A program made the translations under genes and the position numbers. This document shows, piece by piece, positions 55,734 to 63,564 of a stretch of DNA of 64,000 bases. The number at the start of each line of letters is the position of its first letter. The stretch's first letter is position 1. The notes beneath the pieces are model-generated. The model was given only the letters and a program-made list of their open reading frames with translations, had not been told where the DNA came from and did no database searches. The DNA comes from Acidovorax sp. NCPPB 4044 (GTDB taxonomy: Bacteria; Pseudomonadota; Gammaproteobacteria; Burkholderiales; Burkholderiaceae_C), in the NCBI RefSeq assembly GCF_028069655.1, contig NZ_JAMCOS010000001.1, positions 2,138,001-2,202,000 on the forward strand, read 5' to 3'.

Positions 55734-56368
55734 GCGCGCTCACCTCGCGTGCGCAGCGGCCACCAGCCGGGCCAATTCCGCGCGACAGCCGATGTAGCGG
55801 CCTTCGAGTTTTCCTGTGCTGCCGATGCTTGGGGGGCTTGGCAACACTCCCGCATGCATTCCAGCATGGCAGTTGCCATGGCATCTCCCGCCCTTGGGCA
55901 GCCGCCCGGCGCACCCAACCGGTCCATGACGCGCAGGCGTTGCAGCGCCGGCAACCGTTCAAGCAATGCTGCGCGCCATGGCCACGGACGCAGGCAAAGC
56001 GCCTGCGCCACGAGCAGTGCGGGTTGTGCACGCCAGGCCTGTGCCAATGAAGAAACACCTGCGGTGTCCAGTGCCATCAGGTCAGTCTCATCCGAAAACT
56101 CTTCCCTGGAAATTTCCGCCCGCGGATGGCCCGCCGAGGGCTGCTGGCCGGAAGCCGGTTGCAGCTTCTCGAGGCTGGTCTTGTCGGGTGGAATGCCGAG
56201 CGCGCTGAGTTCCGCAAGCAGGGTCTGCAGCGCCTGCCGCTGCACTTGGGGCATTTGGTCCAGGATCCAGCGCCGGTCTGCAGCCGGCAGCGCATGCAAC
56301 AGCAATGCCGCGCGCCGCGGCTCGGTGGAGGACAAGGCGCCCGGCCCCGCCAGTTCGGAGAAGTTCAT
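55730..56368 (-). CDS. fliG: Short protein in the fliG position (reduced FliG-like)
   Basis: A 212-residue protein where FliG normally has about 330. The N-terminal part RRAALLLHALPAADRRWILD followed by QVQRQALQTLLAELSALGIP resembles the FliG N-domain (AAxLLxxLxxxxxxxVLxxL). The rest (WRAALLERLPALQRLRVMDR) is helical. I see neither the EHPQ-type middle motif nor the C-terminal charged torque helix. Identity rests mainly on the fliF-x-fliH position with ATGA overlaps at both ends. If it replaces FliG, coupling to a MotAB stator is doubtful. Confidence 0.55.
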   Translation of the reverse strand: MNFSELAGPGALSSTEPRRAALLLHALPAADRRWILDQMPQVQRQALQTLLAELSALGIPPDKTSLEKLQPASGQQPSAGHPRAEISREEFSDETDLMALDTAGVSSLAQAWRAQPALLVAQALCLRPWPWRAALLERLPALQRLRVMDRLGAPGGCPRAGDAMATAMLECMRECCQAPQASAAQENSKAATSAVARNWPGWWPLRTRGERA

Positions 56369-57837
56369 GCGCGCGGCCCTCCCGATGCATCACCCGCGTG
56401 CATCCAAGCCTGCACCTTGCGCAGCGCTGCTTCACGCTCGGTGTCGCTCAGTCGCTGCTCTGGCTCGCCGCGGGCAGGTGAACGGCGGCGCAGCACTGCA
56501 TAACCGAGCCCGGCCGCCACCATCACGGCCAAAACGGCTAACAACCTCAGGTCCAGCCAGGGCGCAGCCACGCCAGCGGCCCGGGGACTCTGCGGTGCGG
56601 CGACAGCGTCTGCCGCGAGGCTTTGGGCCTCAGGCGCAGGCAGTCCACCCTCCGCGCCACGCACCGATGCGGCAGGCAGCAGACCCTGCAGGGACTGCAC
56701 CACCACCTGGTCGCCGCGGTCCGCATTGGCTCCGACCGCCGCGGCCAGCAGCCTGCGCAATTTGTCTTCCTGGGCTGCATCCAGCGGCTGCCGCACCACC
56801 GCCACCAGTTGGATTCGGCGAACCGCTCCGGCCTGGCTCACCACTTGCTCCACGCGGCGGCCCACCTGGTAATCCACCTCACGCTGGGTGCTCGCTCCAC
56901 CGCTGCCCGAACGTGCCGCTTCCAGAGGAGCCTGGCCCCCATCCCGAACCGATTCGCGCTCCTTCACGATGACCCCACGACTGTCCGCGGTGCGCGACGG
57001 GGCGGGGATCACGTCTTCCGTGGTGATGCGCACCTGGTCCATGTTTAAGGTGACGTCCACGCTGGCCATGGCCTGTCCGGGCCCGAAGGCACGGTCCAGC
57101 ACCGCCGTGGCCTTGCGGGCCAGTTGGGATTCGGTTTCTTTCTTCAATTCCAATCGGCCAGACCCGGAGCCTGTGCCTGCCGCTGCGTCCGCGGCATCGT
57201 CGGCCGGGCGGCTGAGCGCCACGCCTTGCCGGTCCACCACCGTGACATCCGGCGCGGTCATTCCAGGGGTGGCTGCTGCGACGAGCCTCTGGATCCCGCT
57301 GACCTGTTCAGGCCGCAGCGATTGCCCTTCTCTCAGCGTGATCGTTATGGCGGCCTTGGGTCTCGCTTGGGCCTGTTTGAACAGCCCCTGCTCCGGCATG
57401 GCCAGGTGCACTCGCACATCTCGTATTTCGGAGAGCGAGAGGATCGTGCGCGTGAGTTCACCCTGCAGCGCGCGCTGGTAGTTGATCTTCTGGGCGAACT
57501 CGGTCATCCCGAAGTCCGTGTTGTTGAAAAGCTCGAACCCCACCGCACCATGCAGCGGCATGTCCTGCCCCATCAGCTTGATCCGCGTAGCGTGTACCTG
57601 CGACTTGTCCACGAGGATCGCACCGTGCGCTTCGTCGAACCGGTAGGGGATCTTCAGCTTCTCCAGCTCGGCGCTCATTGCCGCCGCGTCCTGCGGCTTC
57701 AGGTCCGAAAACAGAACCTGGAAATCCGCACGCAGCAGCCACCAGGCCAACGCGGCAGTCAGCAATGCGATTGCGATGAGGCCGGCCACCATCCCGGCAC
57801 GCGCGGAGCGGCCCAGGCCTTGCCAGAATGCGATCAT
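56365..57837 (-). CDS. fliF: Flagellar MS-ring protein FliF
   Basis: A 490-residue protein (family about 550). N-terminal membrane helix (about residues 15-37), periplasmic ring domains (FQVLFSDLKPQDAAAMSAEL, KIPYRFDEAHGAILVDKSQV, NYQRALQGELTRTILSLSEI, DVRVHLAMPEQGLF), the beta-collar region, a second helix (LLAVLAVMVAAGLGYAVL, about 430-452) and a short cytoplasmic tail. The tail is shorter than usual; FliF's tail normally binds FliG, which is also small here. Confidence 0.93.
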   Translation of the reverse strand: MIAFWQGLGRSARAGMVAGLIAIALLTAALAWWLLRADFQVLFSDLKPQDAAAMSAELEKLKIPYRFDEAHGAILVDKSQVHATRIKLMGQDMPLHGAVGFELFNNTDFGMTEFAQKINYQRALQGELTRTILSLSEIRDVRVHLAMPEQGLFKQAQARPKAAITITLREGQSLRPEQVSGIQRLVAAATPGMTAPDVTVVDRQGVALSRPADDAADAAAGTGSGSGRLELKKETESQLARKATAVLDRAFGPGQAMASVDVTLNMDQVRITTEDVIPAPSRTADSRGVIVKERESVRDGGQAPLEAARSGSGGASTQREVDYQVGRRVEQVVSQAGAVRRIQLVAVVRQPLDAAQEDKLRRLLAAAVGANADRGDQVVVQSLQGLLPAASVRGAEGGLPAPEAQSLAADAVAAPQSPRAAGVAAPWLDLRLLAVLAVMVAAGLGYAVLRRRSPARGEPEQRLSDTEREAALRKVQAWMHAGDASGGPRA

Positions 57838-57889
57838 GGGGCAGTCCTCCCGATGCGTGGACGTGTTGTGTTTGTGTTCTTACGCATGG

Positions 57890-58225
57890 TCAGAGCTGCA
57901 TCTTCATGACGTCCTGGTACGCTTCCAGAAGACGGCCACGCACCTGCATCATCAGCTGGAAGGACAGCCTGCTTTCCTCCAACCGGATCATGACCTGGTG
58001 CAGGTTCTGCACATCGCCCACAGCCAGGCGCTGAAGGTCGGTCTGGCTGGTCAGCAATTGGTCGTTTACCTGCTGAAGGCCTTGCGTGACCAGACTGGAA
58101 AAGCCTGTTCCGCCGCCCGCAGCGGCGACGCCGCTTGCCGGCGCCGGGCCGAACGCCGCAGGCTGTGGCTCGGAAATGGCGGGTGCAGCAGAGGCGGCAA
58201 TCGCTGCCAGGGCTTCGGCGCTCAT
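57890..58225 (-). CDS. fliE: Flagellar hook-basal body protein FliE
   Basis: A 111-residue protein. Ala/Pro-rich N-terminus, then GFSSLVTQGLQQVNDQLLTS, DLQRLAVGDVQNLHQVMIRL and the end LSFQLMMQVRGRLLEAYQDV-MKMQL, the FliE consensus. It joins the MS ring to the rod. The 51-base gap after it, before fliF, is one of the longest in the operon. Overlaps flgC by 4 bases. Confidence 0.93.
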   Translation of the reverse strand: MSAEALAAIAASAAPAISEPQPAAFGPAPASGVAAAGGGTGFSSLVTQGLQQVNDQLLTSQTDLQRLAVGDVQNLHQVMIRLEESRLSFQLMMQVRGRLLEAYQDVMKMQL

Positions 58226-58638
58226 GTGTTGCCTCCGATTTCCAGGGCCTTCAAGGCCATGTTGCGCGAAGTGTTCATGGCGGCCACGTTCGCTTCGTAG
58301 GCGCGCATCGCCCCCATCATGGTGACCATCTCGGTGGCGGTGTCCACTGCTGCATAGGCAACGAAGCCCCGTGCATTCGCCATCGGATGGCCTGGCTCGT
58401 ACACCATGCGGGGAGACTGCCCTGTCGGCTCCACCGATGCCGCAGGAACGCCTCCCAGCGCCTGGGCGACCGTATCGCCGAACGATGCGCGGGCGACCAC
58501 GTGCAGCGGTTGGTACGGCTTGCCGTCCGGCCCCGCAACGGTGTTGGCATTGGCAAGGTTCAACGATGCGACCTCGACCCGGGTGCGTTCGAGTGTCATG
58601 CCCGCAGCGCTGATGGCAAAGGTTTGTGAATAGTCCAT
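58222..58638 (-). CDS. flgC: Proximal rod protein FlgC
   Basis: A 138-residue rod protein. MDYSQTFAISAAGMTLERTR is the standard N-terminus, so the ATG at 58638 is preferred over a TTG at 58659 that would overlap flgB. The C-terminal TEMVTMMGAMRAYEANVAAM and NMALKALEIG are conserved. Confidence 0.93.
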   Translation of the reverse strand: MDYSQTFAISAAGMTLERTRVEVASLNLANANTVAGPDGKPYQPLHVVARASFGDTVAQALGGVPAASVEPTGQSPRMVYEPGHPMANARGFVAYAAVDTATEMVTMMGAMRAYEANVAAMNTSRNMALKALEIGGNT

Positions 58639-58655
58639 GCGCGGTTCATCCTGGG

Positions 58656-59048
58656 TCAACGTTTGCCGTCGGAAACTGCTGAAGAAAGAATGGCCATGTG
58701 CCGCGAAAGCCCCTTGACCAGGGCCTGGTAATGCACCGCGTTCTGTGCCAGTTGGGCGACTTCAGAGTCCAGCTGGACCCGCGCCGGCAGGCCATCCGCG
58801 CCGCGTGCAGGCTCCATGCGCAAGCCGTCCTGAGCGATCGAGTGGAGTTGCCGGGCATCCAGCCGGCGACCCTGCGACAGCTGCGCACGCGCTTCGTCCA
58901 CTTGGCTTGAAAAGCTGACGGCCGTCGGGACGAAGCCCTCGGTTCCCGCGTTGGCGATGTTGCGCGCGATGGCCTGGTGCCGCAGCGATGCGGCGTCGAG
59001 AGCCAGCGAAAGGCTGGCCTGCGTGATCGTTTCGATTCCTTCTGTCAT
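58656..59048 (-). CDS. flgB: Proximal rod protein FlgB
   Basis: A 130-residue rod protein with AASLRHQAIARNIANAGTEG near the N-terminus, where the FlgB consensus is NIANADTPGY, and a C-terminal rod helix (VAQLAQNAVHYQALVKGLSR, HMAILSSAVSDGK). It precedes flgC as usual. Confidence 0.9.
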   Translation of the reverse strand: MTEGIETITQASLSLALDAASLRHQAIARNIANAGTEGFVPTAVSFSSQVDEARAQLSQGRRLDARQLHSIAQDGLRMEPARGADGLPARVQLDSEVAQLAQNAVHYQALVKGLSRHMAILSSAVSDGKR

Positions 59049-59069
59049 GGGGCGGTTCTTTTCGTTGCT

Positions 59070-60212
59070 TTACTGGATGACGAGTTCTGCGTGCAGTGCG
59101 CCGGCGGCTTTCACCGCGCGCAGGATGGAAATGATGTCGCGGGTGTTCGTCTTCAGGCGTGCGAGCGACTGCACGAGGTCGGCAACCGTCGTGCCTCCGG
59201 CCAGAAAGCCGGGCCCGTTGCGTTCATCCACATCGATGCGGGTGTTGGTGACGAGTGCCGTGCGCACGCCATCGCCAGCCTCTCCGATGAATGCCGGCTG
59301 CGAGGCCGTGGTTTCACTGCGGATGGACAGCTTGAGGTCCCCGTGCGAGATCGCCACTTTGGAGATACGCACATCGCCACCGGAAACCACCGTGCCTGTG
59401 CGCTCGTTGATGACGACCTTGGCCCGCCGGTCCGGCTCCACGGTGAGTGCCTCCAAGCCGGCGACGAAAGCCACGAGCTGGCGTCTCTGGGGTTCCGGCA
59501 CCAGCAGTTCGATACCCGAAGCATCGCGTGCCTGGGCGAGAACGGCGCCGAAACGGCGATTGATCGCTTCCGCCACGCGGTTGGCCGTGGTGTAGTCGGG
59601 CTCATTCAGGATGAATGTGAGCAGATGGTCATCCGATACGACCTGTGCAGTCACGCCGACCTCCACGGTGGCGCCGCCCGGAATGGAGCCTACGGTGGGA
59701 TGGTTCTTCTGCACCACATTGCCATTGGCGTCGTAGCGGTAACCTCCCACCGACAGCGGCCCCTGGGCCAACGCATAGACCCGGCCGTTGGCTGCCTTCA
59801 GCGACGTCAATACGAGGCTGCCCCCCACGAGACTGCGCGCATCCCCCACGGATGTGACGGTCACATCGAGCGTGTCTCCTTCGCGGGAGAAAGGAGACAG
59901 GGACGCGCTCACCATGACCACCGCAACGTTGCGGCTCTGGATCTGTTCCGGCCCGATGTTGAGGTTGAACTGCGACATCGCATTGGAGAGCGCCTGCCGC
60001 GTCCCGCGGTTGGACGAGGAGTCGCCCGTCCCCGCGAGCCCGGTGACGATGCCTGTGCCCACCAGGGCATTCTCGCGCCAGCCCTGCAGCTTGCCGAGAT
60101 CCTTCACGCGCACGCTCTCGGCACTTGCCGTTGCAGGGATGCACAGCAGTGGTCCGACGATCAACGACGCACCGAGGATCGCTGCCGCCCAAGCTTGTTT
60201 CCAGTGCCCCAT
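59070..60212 (-). CDS. flgI: Flagellar P-ring protein FlgI
   Basis: A 380-residue periplasmic protein with a signal peptide (AAAILGASLIVGPLLCIPATASA). Conserved blocks: VRVKDLGKLQGWRENALVGT, GLAGTGDSS, RNVAVVMVSASLSPFSREGD, LDVTVTSVGDARSLVGGSLV, and the C-terminal TVADLVQSLARLKTNTRDII. Full length for FlgI. Forms the bushing in the peptidoglycan layer with FlgH and implies a Gram-negative envelope. Confidence 0.95.
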   Translation of the reverse strand: MGHWKQAWAAAILGASLIVGPLLCIPATASAESVRVKDLGKLQGWRENALVGTGIVTGLAGTGDSSSNRGTRQALSNAMSQFNLNIGPEQIQSRNVAVVMVSASLSPFSREGDTLDVTVTSVGDARSLVGGSLVLTSLKAANGRVYALAQGPLSVGGYRYDANGNVVQKNHPTVGSIPGGATVEVGVTAQVVSDDHLLTFILNEPDYTTANRVAEAINRRFGAVLAQARDASGIELLVPEPQRRQLVAFVAGLEALTVEPDRRAKVVINERTGTVVSGGDVRISKVAISHGDLKLSIRSETTASQPAFIGEAGDGVRTALVTNTRIDVDERNGPGFLAGGTTVADLVQSLARLKTNTRDIISILRAVKAAGALHAELVIQ

Positions 60213-60213
60213 G

Positions 60214-60828
60214 TCAAAGCCCCATGATGTCCAGCAGATTGCGCCACCAGGGGCGCCGATTGCGCTCGGCGATGTCGCCCTCGCCGACATAGCTGATCCG
60301 GGCATCTGCCAGGCGGGTGGACAGCACGATATTTCCATCGGAAATATCGAAGGGCCGCACACGTCCTTCAAGGGTGACCTTCTGGGGTTCCTGGTTTACG
60401 GTGAGCAATTGCTCCCCTGCCACGCGCAGGTCACCGTTGGGCAGGATTTCCCTGACGGACACGGTCAGGGTGGCCAACACCCGGTTGGTGCGCTGCGTGC
60501 GCCCCCCGCCATCGAAAGTCCCGTTGACTCCGATGCCGGTCTGCGCAACAGGGCCGCCGCGATGCGCCAGCTCTGCCGAGAGGCTGTTGCCGCGGCGCGT
60601 CCCGGTATCGGCGCTGCTCGTCGCGCTGGAGTTCTCGAAGACCTGCACAGTCAGCACGTCTCCGACGCGGAACGCTCTGTTGTCGGCTGTGAGCGGCCGG
60701 AACGTCTGCTCTTGATAGAGGCTCTCGGCCTGTACGGAACCCGCGCAGAGTGCGAACACGCAGCACGCTGCGGAGGCGATCCGTCCGACCAGGGCCCGGG
60801 CGCCTCGCCAGTCGATCGCAGGCCTCAT
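60214..60828 (-). CDS. flgH: Flagellar L-ring protein FlgH
   Basis: A 204-residue protein with conserved FlgH blocks: ADNRAFRVGDVLTVQVFENS, LATLTVSVREILPNGDLRVA, GEQLLTVNQEPQKVTLEGRV, and RLADARISYVGEGDIAERNR. FlgH is normally an outer-membrane lipoprotein with a lipobox; here the leader (IASAACCVFALCAGSVQA) has cysteines but none in a good lipobox context, so signal peptidase I cleavage after SVQA is possible. 4-base overlap with flgA. Confidence 0.92.
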   Translation of the reverse strand: MRPAIDWRGARALVGRIASAACCVFALCAGSVQAESLYQEQTFRPLTADNRAFRVGDVLTVQVFENSSATSSADTGTRRGNSLSAELAHRGGPVAQTGIGVNGTFDGGGRTQRTNRVLATLTVSVREILPNGDLRVAGEQLLTVNQEPQKVTLEGRVRPFDISDGNIVLSTRLADARISYVGEGDIAERNRRPWWRNLLDIMGL

Positions 60829-61868
60829 GGCTGCACCTCCAGTTGCCCGGGGCCGACCACACGGGCCAGCAGAACGTCGGTGGCGTTCAATGGTCGGGCA
60901 CGGACGACCTGTCCGACCTGTCCGTCCTGCAAGGACTCGGCCCGGCTTTCCAGCGACATCGCTCCGCTGCGGGAGATGACGCTGACCCATTGGCCGCGCG
61001 CCACGGCTGGCACGGGCTGGATACGGTCGGTCGTCAGCACGTCTCCACTCTCGGTCTTGTGTCGAACCCTCAGGGACGCTGGTGCTCCGTCGTCGGCGCT
61101 CCATGCCGGGATCGAAGCCGGCGGCAGACGGGTGAGTTCGACCTCACGGAATGCGATGCTGCCCACGGGGATCTCGCTGCCTGCGGCCAATTCCGTGCGT
61201 GCCACAGGCGCCATCGCGAAAAGCCCGACTTCGAATCGCACGGGAATGGCGCGCATGTGCCGATCGCCCGCGAACACGTCCACCCACACCAGCATGCGCT
61301 TGCCGACCGGGGACTGGGCGAGCGGACGCACACGAAGGCTGCTTTCCATCGCCGGGACTTCCACCGTCACGGGCATGGATACGGGCTGCAACTCGACACG
61401 TGGCTGCACCAGCCCCTTCTGCTTCGCCATCGCCTCGATGTGCGCCCGCAGGACGGTGCGCGCCTGCTCCACCACCGCTTCTCCTGCGACCTCTCTCGCG
61501 GCCATGCGCACCGACGTGGCCATCGGCCCTTCCCATTCGATCTCGCTCTCCTGCAGCCCGGTGCGGCTGCGGATCCACCGCTGCAGCCGGGTGCTTTCCA
61601 ATGCGATGGCTTCCCCGACACGCGGGGCATGGCCCAACGGAAGCGACATGGCCCTGCGCAGAACGTCCAGATCCGGGCTGCTGAGAACGGCGACGTCACT
61701 CAACCGGACGTCGGCGCGCTCCACCAGTACCTGTGGCTGCAATGCAATGCGCAGTACCGGCGCCGGCATGCCGGTGCCCGCCGCAGAAGAGGCGGTGGCC
61801 GTCCCAAGGGCACAGACCAGCGCCCCGGCGAAGCGGCCAGCGCGTATCGTTTCCAGGGTCGGAATCAT
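60825..61868 (-). CDS. flgA: P-ring assembly chaperone FlgA
   Basis: A 347-residue protein, longer than the usual 220-240 of enterics. An N-terminal leader (RFAGALVCALGTATASSAAG) is followed by repeated beta-rich segments; the C-terminal SAF-like and FlgA parts are seen in APVARTELAAGSEIPVGSIA, LTTDRIQPVPAVARGQWVSV and SLESRAESLQDGQVGQVVRA. Chaperone for FlgI in the periplasm. It lies between flgG and flgH and overlaps both by 4 bases. Confidence 0.9.
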   Translation of the reverse strand: MIPTLETIRAGRFAGALVCALGTATASSAAGTGMPAPVLRIALQPQVLVERADVRLSDVAVLSSPDLDVLRRAMSLPLGHAPRVGEAIALESTRLQRWIRSRTGLQESEIEWEGPMATSVRMAAREVAGEAVVEQARTVLRAHIEAMAKQKGLVQPRVELQPVSMPVTVEVPAMESSLRVRPLAQSPVGKRMLVWVDVFAGDRHMRAIPVRFEVGLFAMAPVARTELAAGSEIPVGSIAFREVELTRLPPASIPAWSADDGAPASLRVRHKTESGDVLTTDRIQPVPAVARGQWVSVISRSGAMSLESRAESLQDGQVGQVVRARPLNATDVLLARVVGPGQLEVQP

Positions 61869-62656
61869 CTGCGCAACCCGTTCACCAGCCCGAGAATCTC
61901 GTCCGCAGCCTGCACGATCTTCGCGTTCGCTTCGTACGTGCGCTGCGCCACCATGAGGTTCACCATCTCGTCGACCATCTTCACGTTGGAGCCTTCGAGA
62001 TAACCCTGCGCGATCTGTCCCGCGCCCTCCTCGCCCGCCCGCACGGGCAGCGCTTCGCCCGAGGCGCTGCTGCTGCGATACACGTTGTCTCCCTGCGCCA
62101 GCAGACCCTGCGGGCTCGTGAAGCGGACCAGCTCGATCCGCCCCAGGTCTACGGCATTGGCCTGGTTCGCGACCTTCGCCTGCACACGGCCATCGGGCTG
62201 CACGACAAGGGCCTGGATGTCCTCGGGTACCTGAATGCCCGGCTTGAGAGGTAAGCCGGCCAGAGTGGCCAGTTGGCCGTCCTTGTTGACCTTCCAGGTG
62301 CCGCCGCGGGTGTAGGCAGAACTGCCGTCCGGCATCAGCACCTCGAAAAATCCTTCGCCCTGCACGGTGATGTCGAGGGGGGCATCCGTCTTCTTGGCAT
62401 CCCCCAGGTCGAACAGCTTCGATACGCTGGCGATGCCTACACCGCTGCCCAGGCGCAACGTCGGCTGCAGCAGGCCCGCGTCCGCATCCCCCGGGCCTGC
62501 TGTGCGCGCAGGATCACGGGCGACGAGATCGGAAAAGCTCACGCGCGCACGCTTGTAGCCCGCGGTGTTGACGTTGGCGAGGTTGTTGGCAATCGTCTCG
62601 ACATTGAGCTGCTGCGCCTGCATTCCCGTGGCGCCGATGTACAAGGCATCGAACAT
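61865..62656 (-). CDS. flgG: Distal rod protein FlgG
   Basis: A 263-residue distal rod protein, about the canonical length of 260. Key blocks: MFDALYIGATGMQAQQLNVE, NNLANVNTAGYKRARVSFSD, DITVQGEGFFEVLMPDGSSA, YTRGGTWKVNKDGQLATLAG, and the end EGSNVKMVDEMVNLMVAQRT, YEANAKIVQAADEILGLVNG. Confidence 0.95.
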   Translation of the reverse strand: MFDALYIGATGMQAQQLNVETIANNLANVNTAGYKRARVSFSDLVARDPARTAGPGDADAGLLQPTLRLGSGVGIASVSKLFDLGDAKKTDAPLDITVQGEGFFEVLMPDGSSAYTRGGTWKVNKDGQLATLAGLPLKPGIQVPEDIQALVVQPDGRVQAKVANQANAVDLGRIELVRFTSPQGLLAQGDNVYRSSSASGEALPVRAGEEGAGQIAQGYLEGSNVKMVDEMVNLMVAQRTYEANAKIVQAADEILGLVNGLRR

Positions 62657-62711
62657 GAAAAGGTTCCTTTGGTACGGTATCTGGCCGGGGCCTGAAGAGG
62701 TGGCGACGCGC

Positions 62712-63509
62712 TCAGGAGAGCTCGCCGAGCTTGCGTATCGCCTGCCCGGTCATTTCGTCGTAGCCCAGCGCAACTTTCTGCATGGACTCGAAGTGGCGCA
62801 TGGTCTGCACGAGCTGGACCATCTCCTGCATGGAACTGACGTTGGAGTTCTCCAGGAATCCCTGCCGCAACTGCACGTCGGCGTCCGGCAGCATCGCCAT
62901 GGCGCCGTCGGTACGCATGAGCCCCTCGCCCGCATGCTCCATGCCGGCCCGGCCCTCGGGCTGCACGATCTTCAGCTGGGCCACCGGCATGGCTGCGCGG
63001 GCCCCGCCCTGGGCCGCGGATTCGGCCGACACCACGTTTCCTGCGCCATCGATCTGCGGAGCTCCCATGCCGGGATAGATTTCCCCGCCCTTGCCCATCA
63101 CGGGGTAGCCCGCGGCAGTGACGAGCCGCCCCTGCGCGTCGAGCCGGAAATTGCCTTGCCGCGTGTAGGCCGGCCCTTGCGGCGTGCTCACCTCGAAGAA
63201 TCCCGCGCCGGCAATCGCAACGTCCAGGCTTTGGCCGGTCGATCGGAGCGTGCCTGGGCGCGGGTCGGTCTGTATCAGCAGGCCGGAAGACAACGCGCGC
63301 GCCGCAGCGGGCGCACCGGTGGACGGCCGTGGGTTGCCTGCCCCCACCATCGATGCGAAGGCCAGGCCTGCGGGGGCCATCGGACGCGCCGAGGCCACAT
63401 CTCTCTGGTAGCCGGGCGTCAAGGCATTGGCAAGGTTGTTGCCGATCTTGTCGAGCCGCTGCATGTCAGTCTGCATCGACTGCAGCGCGAGCGCGAGTAC
63501 TTCTTGCAT
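62712..63509 (-). CDS. flgF: Proximal rod protein FlgF
   Basis: A 265-residue rod protein of the FlgF/FlgG family. Blocks: MQTDMQRLDKIGNNLANALT, PGYQRDV, LDVAIAGAGFFEVSTPQGPA, YTRQGNFRLDAQGRLVTAAG, and the end SNVSSMQEMVQLVQTMRHFE, SMQKVALGYDEMTGQAIRKL. Upstream of flgG, separated by 55 bases, the largest intergenic gap among the rod genes together with the fliE-fliF gap. Confidence 0.93.
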   Translation of the reverse strand: MQEVLALALQSMQTDMQRLDKIGNNLANALTPGYQRDVASARPMAPAGLAFASMVGAGNPRPSTGAPAAARALSSGLLIQTDPRPGTLRSTGQSLDVAIAGAGFFEVSTPQGPAYTRQGNFRLDAQGRLVTAAGYPVMGKGGEIYPGMGAPQIDGAGNVVSAESAAQGGARAAMPVAQLKIVQPEGRAGMEHAGEGLMRTDGAMAMLPDADVQLRQGFLENSNVSSMQEMVQLVQTMRHFESMQKVALGYDEMTGQAIRKLGELS

Positions 63510-63564
63510 GGGGAGGGAGGAGGTTGAAAAGATGGAAAACGAAGGCGGTGGGAACGGCCGCGCG

